NCBI RefSeq assembly: GCF_030272615.1 | Contig: NC_081405.1 | Span: forward strand, 604,918,177 to 604,982,176 | Direction of reading: 5' to 3' | Length of the DNA: 64,000 nt | Source of the DNA: Cryptomeria japonica | Lineage: Eukaryota > Streptophyta > Pinopsida > Cupressales > Cupressaceae | Program-made: the position numbers and the translations under genes | The notes under the pieces: model-generated | What the model saw: only the letters and a program-made list of their open reading frames with translations | Databases searched by the model: none | Told to the model about the DNA's origin: nothing | Shown here: one piece after another, positions 57,345-64,000 of the stretch | Layout of the letters: each line of letters begins with the position of its first letter | Position numbering within the stretch: position 1 is the stretch's first letter

Positions 57345-60300
57345 TTAACTTATGAATCCACCATCAGCCCCTGCATTGGGTAATTCATCCACCCTAGAGT
57401 TACCTTCTCTATAAATGTGATTGATGGTTGTTTTCTTGAAATCCTTGAGGAGGCTTAAAGCTCTTGACAGAATTGCATTAAGCTTCCAGTTAGGAAGAAA
57501 ACCTTTTCTAAGGCCATTGATAATAATAGCCGAATCTCCTTCAATGACGAGCTTTCTAATGCCCCTATTTTGACACAAGAGGAGCCCTTCAACTAAGGCT
57601 AAAATTTATGCTTTATTATTGGATTCAATCCCTATAGGTTTGGCCATTATAGCTAATTCCCTTCCAGCATCATCATGCAGACAACATCCGATTCCTACAG
57701 GACTCGAGTTCCCATGAGAAGCACCATCGAAGTTAATCTTAGCCCACCCTTTTTTTGGGACCTTCCATTTGCAGGCTTCTCTTAACTCCTTTTTATTATA
57801 ATTGCTTACTCTTACAAAGGGAGGGATCTTCAGACCTAACCATCTGCCTCTCATTTTCTCATCCCAGTAAGTCATCTCAGAGAGTTTGCTAGGAAATTTA
57901 GAAGTCCTACTATTAAGGGTCTCTACTACTGAGGCTTCAATTTTATTCACAAGTTGGAGCCAATCCATTTTCTTGTTCTTAAAGAGTATCCTATTGCATT
58001 CCTTCCAAAGTTCCCGAATAACCAAAGATGGGGCCAGTTTCCATAGTCCTCCAAAGAGGGAGCATTGATGAAGAATAGGTCATGCCTGAAACATTCCCAG
58101 AATGGAGTTAGGGAGAGATGAGCTCCATCCTAATTTGTTACATAACCAGAGCCAACAATTGGAGGCATAATTGCAATTGAGGATATGATCCTTATCCTCA
58201 TCTTCTTTTCACATAAAGGGCATCTAATGGGTCCCTCAAAGCCCATTTTCCTAAATTTGTCCATTGTTAGAATCTTATTTTGGAGAGAAAACCATGAAAA
58301 CAATCATTCCTTTGGCAAACACATCTTATCCCAACATAGGACTGAGGGGAAAAAAGTGCTTGAGGAAAGCTACTAAATAAGAATAAGATTATAACCATCT
58401 TTTGAGGTGTACTCTCCTGATTTCATTCCATCCCAGACAAGAGTATCAGACCCCATGTTGAAAGTGACCATTCTCTTTTTAAGGATGTCTTGGAGCATCT
58501 ATTTTTCCAATACTGGGATATCCATGTCATCTAGAGATTTCCATTTCCAACCCTTAACTAGGTCCTTGTCAATTGGCGATATATAATCCTTGACATACCT
58601 ACCCCATGTGGATTCTAGCACTGCTCTGGACGCTTCCAGATTTGTACTCTTATGAAGGGCCTTCAAGCCTCCCCGAGAATCTGTCCAAAAAAGGGATTCT
58701 TCACCATTGCCCAAATTCCAAGATAATTTGTCTAAAATTATTTTCCTGCAATCCACCATAAAATTCCAAATGTGAGAGCCTTTCGGGGGAGAAGATTCCC
58801 TAAAGAGGCTAGAATGGTCACTACCTCCAAGATATTTGTGGTGAGCCCACTTGAGGTGGGGGGATCTGAACATTCTCCAAACTAATTTAGCCCCTAGTGC
58901 TCTACTTTGGACCTTAATATTCTTAATCCAAATATCCCTTCTGACTTTGGCCTACAAATCTTATCTCAAGCCATAAGGGAGATCTTCTTCTTCTCCTCAG
59001 CACCCTGCCAGAAAAAAGACCTAATATGTCTATTCAATACTTCCTTTTTGGACTAAGGGAGGTTAATACATGATAGCTGATAGATTGGCACCGCTGCCAA
59101 AACTGATTTGACCATGGTAGCTACTCCCAATAGAGGATAGCCACTTGCCTTTCTAGGTTGCTACCTTATTCCTAATCCTATCTATTATTGAATCCCACAA
59201 ATTTGATGAACCATTGCTCTTATCTAGGGGCAGACCTAGATATTTGCAGGGAAGTGTACCCATATTAAAATTCAAAACTTTGCAGATGTCATTTTGTAAG
59301 CAAACTTTAGTTTTAAAAAAGAAGACTTCATATTTAGGTGGATTAATTTCTTATTGAGAAGCCTTAGAGTAAGAGTCTAGGATCTTCTTAAATGCCTTCG
59401 CTTCTCCTAAATCATTGAGCCCATATAACATAGTATCATCCATAAATTGTTGATGCGTAGTAGGATCTAGGTTGCTAGTAATTCGAATACCTGAAATCTA
59501 ACTACTTTCCCTTTCTCTAGAGATCACTCTACCCAATGATTCTGCCATAATGATGAAGAAAAAAAGGATAAGGGATCTCCTTGTCTTAGACCCCTAGAAG
59601 AGCTAAAAAATCTTTCAGGAGTTCCATTGACTAGCACTGAGAATTTTGGAGTTGAGATGCATTCAAATATCTAGTTAATCCATGAAGAGGGGCATCCAAA
59701 GGCTTCTAGTCATTTGCACAAGAATCTCTAGTCCACCTTGTTGTAGGATTTCCTAATGTCTAGTTTTAAGAGCATGCTAGGGGTTCCATTCTTCCGAACA
59801 GAATGAATGGCCTCCTGAGCTATAATAACCCCATCATAAATAGACCTCCTGAGAACAAAACTTGTTTGTTCTTCACTAATCAAAAGAGGAAGGAGTTTCT
59901 GAAGCCCATTAGATAAAGTTTTAAAAAAAAGATTTTATATGGTGTTACACAAAGCAATGGGTCTAAACTCGTCAAAATACTTAGGCTTTTCCTTCTTCGG
60001 GATGAGGGCCAAAAAAATATTATTAATTTCTTTGAGGATATTACCTGAGTTCCTCATGCCATCAAGAGCACCTGTCACCTCCTCCCTTATGAAGGACCAA
60101 CATTTTTGGAAAAAAACTCATCGGGAAGCCATCTAGACTAGGGGGTTTGTCCGGGTTCATCTGCATTAGAGCTGCTTCTACTTCCGCTAAAGAGAATTTT
60201 GCAATCAGATTATGAGTTTGATCCTTACAGAGTAGTTTTGGAATACATTTTAGAAACTTGTCTTGATCTGAGCAGAGAGGAATCAAATTAGAGTTGAGAA

Positions 60301-61522
60301 TATTGGAAAAAAATTCTACTGCCTCCCTCGAGATGATCTTAGGATCTTCCACCTCAGAGCCATTACCTATCTTTACCGTAGAAATTTAGTTAATGACTCT
60401 TCTAAGTTTTGCACTATTGTGAAAGAATTTAGTGTTCTTATCTCCTTCATCCAACCATGTCTCCCTGGATTTTTGTTTCCAAAAAACCTCCTCTTTTGCA
60501 AGAATATCTTCTTGTTCAAGAAGGAGTTTCTTTTCTCTAAGAAACAAAACTTCATCCATCCCTTTCCTCATCACCGCTTCATTTACCTCCACTAATTCTA
60601 CTTCCACCTGAGCCTTCTTGTTAAAAATATTACCAAAATGCTCCTTATTCGACAAAATGAGCTTCTACTTAATTATCTTAAGCTTGTTGACTACCTTATA
60701 GATCCCAGACCCATAGACCTCTGCCTCTTTCCACCATTCCTCTAAAAGCCTAATAATATTATCGTCTTTCATCCACATTTGTTCAAATTTAAAAGGACAT
60801 CTTCTTGGTCCTGAGTCACCCAGAATGCTAAGTTGGATCGGAAAATTATCCGAGCCCGAGAAAGGTAAAATTGAGGGTTCTAAGGTATATGTAAAATTGG
60901 TGAGACTACCTGATACAAAGAACCTAACTAGTTTTTTAGCTATATTACTAAAACCTAACCTTATATTGTTCCAAGTAAAGGCATCCTTAACCATGTTAAT
61001 CTCTATCAAGCCACTACGGTGAACCCAATCTACAAAGTCTAAAGTAGCTCTAGAGATTTTGGCTATGCCTCCTCGTTTCTCATATTGATTCATGATAGCA
61101 TTGAAGTCACTTCCTAAAATGAAAAATGGATCCTAGTAGTTTGTAAATTCCTTGATTTCCTTCCAAACTCTTCTTTTGTCCTCATTTAGGGTTGCCCCAA
61201 ACACATTAATAATGAGAAAATCTAGTTTTTGTTTAAAACTGGTAACTCTGCCACTGAACCAATTATTGTGAGACTCTAATAATGAAAACCCAATACTGTG
61301 TGGGTCCCAACTAATGGCCAGACCTCCAAAGGCACCATTATTTGGAATACCTATAATATGTCTAAAGCCTAGTCATTTACCAAAGGAGGCTAAGTCAATT
61401 TTCTCTAATTTGGTTTCTTTTAACATAACTAGATCAGGACTATAGTTAGATAAGTAGCGTTTAAATATCCGTTGCTTGTTAGGGGCATTTATACCCCTAA
61501 CATTCCATGATAATGCTTTCAT
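57345..61522 (-). pseudogene. LINE ORF2: endonuclease, reverse transcriptase, RNase H
   Basis: ATG at 61,522-61,520 overlaps the ORF1 stop (ATGA). Endonuclease: SWNVRG, MLKETK, SDFNAI and, near 60,845, SDNFPI, where the catalytic His of SDH is Asn. The linker has [22 protein letters not shown] has PDKPPSLDGFPMSFF near 60,130 and the catalytic FMDD at 59,446-59,435, in frame with the ATG. The frame holds to about 58,499 with several stops, including TGA for Trp near 61,371 and TAG for Gln near 61,133. A frameshift precedes the C-terminal RNase H (58,025-57,345): KINFDGASHG, then EGDSAI and REGNSRVDELPNAG, with one stop at 57,606. It is the RT-RNase H combination seen in some plant L1 lineages. 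It cannot be active. Confidence 0.88.
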
Positions 61523-63425
61523 GGTGTTGTGGGAAGGTCCTTCTCCTTCCTTGCATGAAACATATCCATGAGTTTAACCTGGCCTTCAGCTATACCATCA
61601 TTAGCTCTTAGCTCCGATAGGGATTTCCTACCTCTCTTTTTACAGAGTTTGGCACAATCTGAAGTGGCCTTTTCCCCATTCCATTGTACAATTCCTAATG
61701 CTTCCAAATTTGCACCTTTTTCTTTGTCTTCTAACTCTATTATGAGGGCTTCCATATTCGTGACCTTAAGGGGATGGGTAAAATTCATAATCCCTTTCCT
61801 CAGCAACCTTTTCTATAGTTCTAGCTCATCTTTGTCTACTAATTCATCCACTAAATTCTCTAGGATGTCCTCGGTGACTAAATCACATAAATAATTGATA
61901 ATACAATTTACCTCTTCCTCTTTATGAACCACATCTGCCTCTTGTTCACCCTTATCCAAACTATTGGGAGCTTCCAATGATTGGGAGGAACCATTAACTC
62001 CCAGATTACTCCTGACTTTCACACCAGCATCTTGTTCAAGGATAAGAGTCATATCTTCCTCCTCCCCAGCTACCCAATAATTAGTATCAAGATTGATTTC
62101 ACCCTTACTATCCTAAGATAAGTTTTTAAATTCTTCCCTAACAACCACTTCAAGGGCACAACCATTCTTCATTTTCTTAGAGTTTGAAACCCTCCCCTGC
62201 ATATTCTTCAAAATATCCTCATGGGATAGCAAGGGAGAAGGATTCATCCCCTCATCCATACTCTGGTCTCCTATAATTTCCCCTTCTTCTACCCCATCAT
62301 CCTGCCCTATCGTTGGAGGGTTATCCTTAATCACAAACCCTCCCTTATCCAAATTGAAACAAATATCCATCTTAGGGATTGCACTAGGGTTTTTTTGAGA
62401 AGGACAAACTTCTAAAATTGGTTCAGGTGCTAAGTCTAGATCTAGAATCCCTTTATAAAATTCAGGGTAAATAAGGAAAGATGATTCCCTAGTTCTAATT
62501 TCAATAGGGCTGAGTGAATTCACACTAATATCCATATTAATTATTAATACACATTCTGAATACTTCCTATCTTTGTCACTAATCTCTATGAATTTTCCTA
62601 AATGATTTCCTATTTTCCTAATAATTTCTTTATCCATTAATTCTACTAGTAAGTTGGGGATCAAAACCGATCTATCTAGTTTAAATGACTCTAATTTTTT
62701 TGGATTGAAAGCAATTTGTCATTCTAAAAATTTAAAATCAAAGCCTTTAAAAATCGGAGACGTACTTGTTAAGAATTCATTCTTATGCCTAGCATTTCTA
62801 CAGTCAATATAAAGAAAACCCTCAAACAAGATAGCAATACTCGCTATCCAATTGAAGGAAGACTTGAACCAATCTACAATTACCACTTACGGGACTCCAA
62901 GTCTGCACCATCTAGCAAAAACCCCAAATATTTTGCAAGATTGTTGAATCCTTTTAACCAAACTGTCATTGATTTCCAGCACATTTTTCTCTTCTGATTT
63001 AGGGTTCAACATCATATTCGGCTTTACCGTCGTGGGTCTGGGAGGAGGCAAAGATTTGAGATTCTTGCCTTCCTCCACAGAAATCTTATTGTCTGGCATA
63101 ATTACCACCTAATCTCCAATTATCTGAATTCCCTTTATATTTATTTTTATTTGGCTTGATTCGGGGAACCATTTTTTAAAAACCTTCCTCAAGATTCTGC
63201 AAATGGGTAAACCTGTTGGAGATAGTCGACCTAATGAAGCCTTCCTGGCAAAGGGTATTATGTTTGTCATGACCTCCATTTCTAAAAAATGGTAAACCTT
63301 TCATAGAATCCCTCTGATATCTCCTTGGTTTCACCATCTGCCATTTCGATTTTGCCTAAGGCAAGAGAGCCCAGTTCCCCGAATTGTAAGATGAAACCGC
63401 ATATTTTGTTCGCTCGAAAAACCAT
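61519..63425 (-). pseudogene. LINE ORF1
   Basis: Broken frame preceding ORF2. An ATG at 63,425 starts a short segment (VFRANKICGFILQFGELGSL), then a frameshift, then a single frame from 63,108 to TGA at 61,519 with stops near 62,887, 62,113 and 61,807. It contains an acidic middle part (DDGVEEGEIIGDQSMDEG near 62,280) and a basic segment (CKKRGRKSLSEL near 61,640). Plant L1 ORF1 proteins bind the element RNA; I could not see the usual zinc knuckle. Start uncertain. Confidence 0.65.
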
Positions 63426-63526
63426 TTTTTTGTTCGATGTCTGGATGTTTTCGCAAAGGATATCGCAGAGCCATTTAAAAAAAAAAAAATTAAACTTTTT
63501 GATAAGGATATCCACACACGTGGAAT

Positions 63527-64000
63527 ATTATGACTTAAGAACTATAACTCTAATCTTTTTATGAAGTTGTAATATTACGAGTTATCATGAATGTTCAAAA
63601 GTATGAAAAATTATAAAATTGGTAACTTTGGAAAAGAAATTGAAGATTTTGGTGCTTTGTTTTGGCTTACATCATTTGAAATGGGTATCGACACGATTCT
63701 TCATTTATAATAATGAAATCTTTGAGTATTAAAACTTAATGATAATGTTATAATTTATGGAAGTGGATGAATATACAGTTTAGATTAAAAAAAAGATAAA
63801 TATTCAATGTACTTTTTCTTTGTTGAATAATTTTATAAAAATAATATTTGAAATAAAAAGGCAATTAAATATTTTAAAATAGATAGGAAATTACAAGATT
63901 TTTTGTTGAAATTTGAGATTAAATGTTGTAAAGATCTATTTAACATGGAGTGAAATGAATTTCTTTGAGTTAAACGAAATAATTTTTTCTACATAAAATT
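63527..64000. other. AT-rich DNA right of the LINE
   Basis: Nothing recognised. Confidence 0.4.

Larger units (their letters stand above)
54467..63512 (-). mobile_element. L1-type LINE with RNase H domain, about 9 kb, inactive
   Basis: Minus-strand non-LTR retrotransposon: ORF1 (63,425-61,519), ORF2 with endonuclease, RT and RNase H (61,522-57,345), then a 2.9 kb 3' region. A 14-base near-direct repeat, CACACAC(T/G)TGGAAT, stands at 54,453-54,466 and 63,513-63,526 with one mismatch. The left copy is followed by TTTTATTTATTA, the complement of an A-rich tail. This is the signature of target-primed reverse transcription and would make the element full length. Many stops and at least two frameshifts inactivate it. 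Confidence 0.75.

Overview
The window looks like plant nuclear DNA from a large, repeat-rich genome. Plant-type Copia and Gypsy LTR retrotransposons, a plant L1-type LINE with an RNase H domain, and an intron-containing plant 2-oxoglutarate dioxygenase gene support this. Heavy nesting, a 1.3 kb intron and degenerate telomere-like blocks would suit a gymnosperm, but that is inference; nothing here fixes the species.

Positions 1-37,896 are one nested stack of mobile elements. The oldest layer is Gypsy-A (minus strand), whose 5' LTR ends at 37,896 and whose 3' half lies left of the window. Inserted into it are: Copia-1 (plus; pol remnant 722-3145, 3' LTR 3492 to about 10,805); Copia-2 (minus; 11,651-17,304, TSD AATAG); a solo-LTR-like insert X (18,439-27,230, TSD GTAAA); and Gypsy-C (minus; 29,825-37,720, TSD GTCCT). 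X carries Gypsy-B (minus; 18,495-26,545, TSD AATAT). Gypsy-B's gag is split by a 1.8 kb DNA-transposon-like insert (23,789-25,607, 9-bp TSD). Copia-1 carries two related TIR transposons: one complete (3659-8660, TSD TCAA) and one whose right end fills 1-716. Target-site duplications, or reading frames that close when an insert is ignored, support most of these junctions.

The most unusual object is the 5.0 kb TIR element. It has no transposase. It consists of inverted arms rich in perfect palindromes around GGATCC, enclosing about 3.2 kb of tandem, alternately inverted units built on CATAATAGGTCCTATTATG. The fragment at 1-716 belongs to the same family: its terminus has the same layout, but the hairpin stem differs in sequence.

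Positions 37,897-54,452 hold the one apparently intact host gene, a three-exon 2OG-Fe(II) dioxygenase (42,778-45,145, minus, 321 aa). This stretch also has a decayed duplicate of its last exon and 3' flank (50,640-51,840), a Copia solo LTR (46,766-47,990), a possible SINE, a duplicated block of degenerate telomere-like repeats, and small tandem repeats. Positions 54,467-63,512 appear to be one full-length, broken LINE (minus; ORF1, then endonuclease, reverse transcriptase and RNase H), with an unusually long 3' region holding a further 180-codon reading frame.

Apart from the dioxygenase, every coding region seen is mutated. Many nonsense codons in the retrotransposons look like CAG to TAG changes, which fits decay of methylated repeats.
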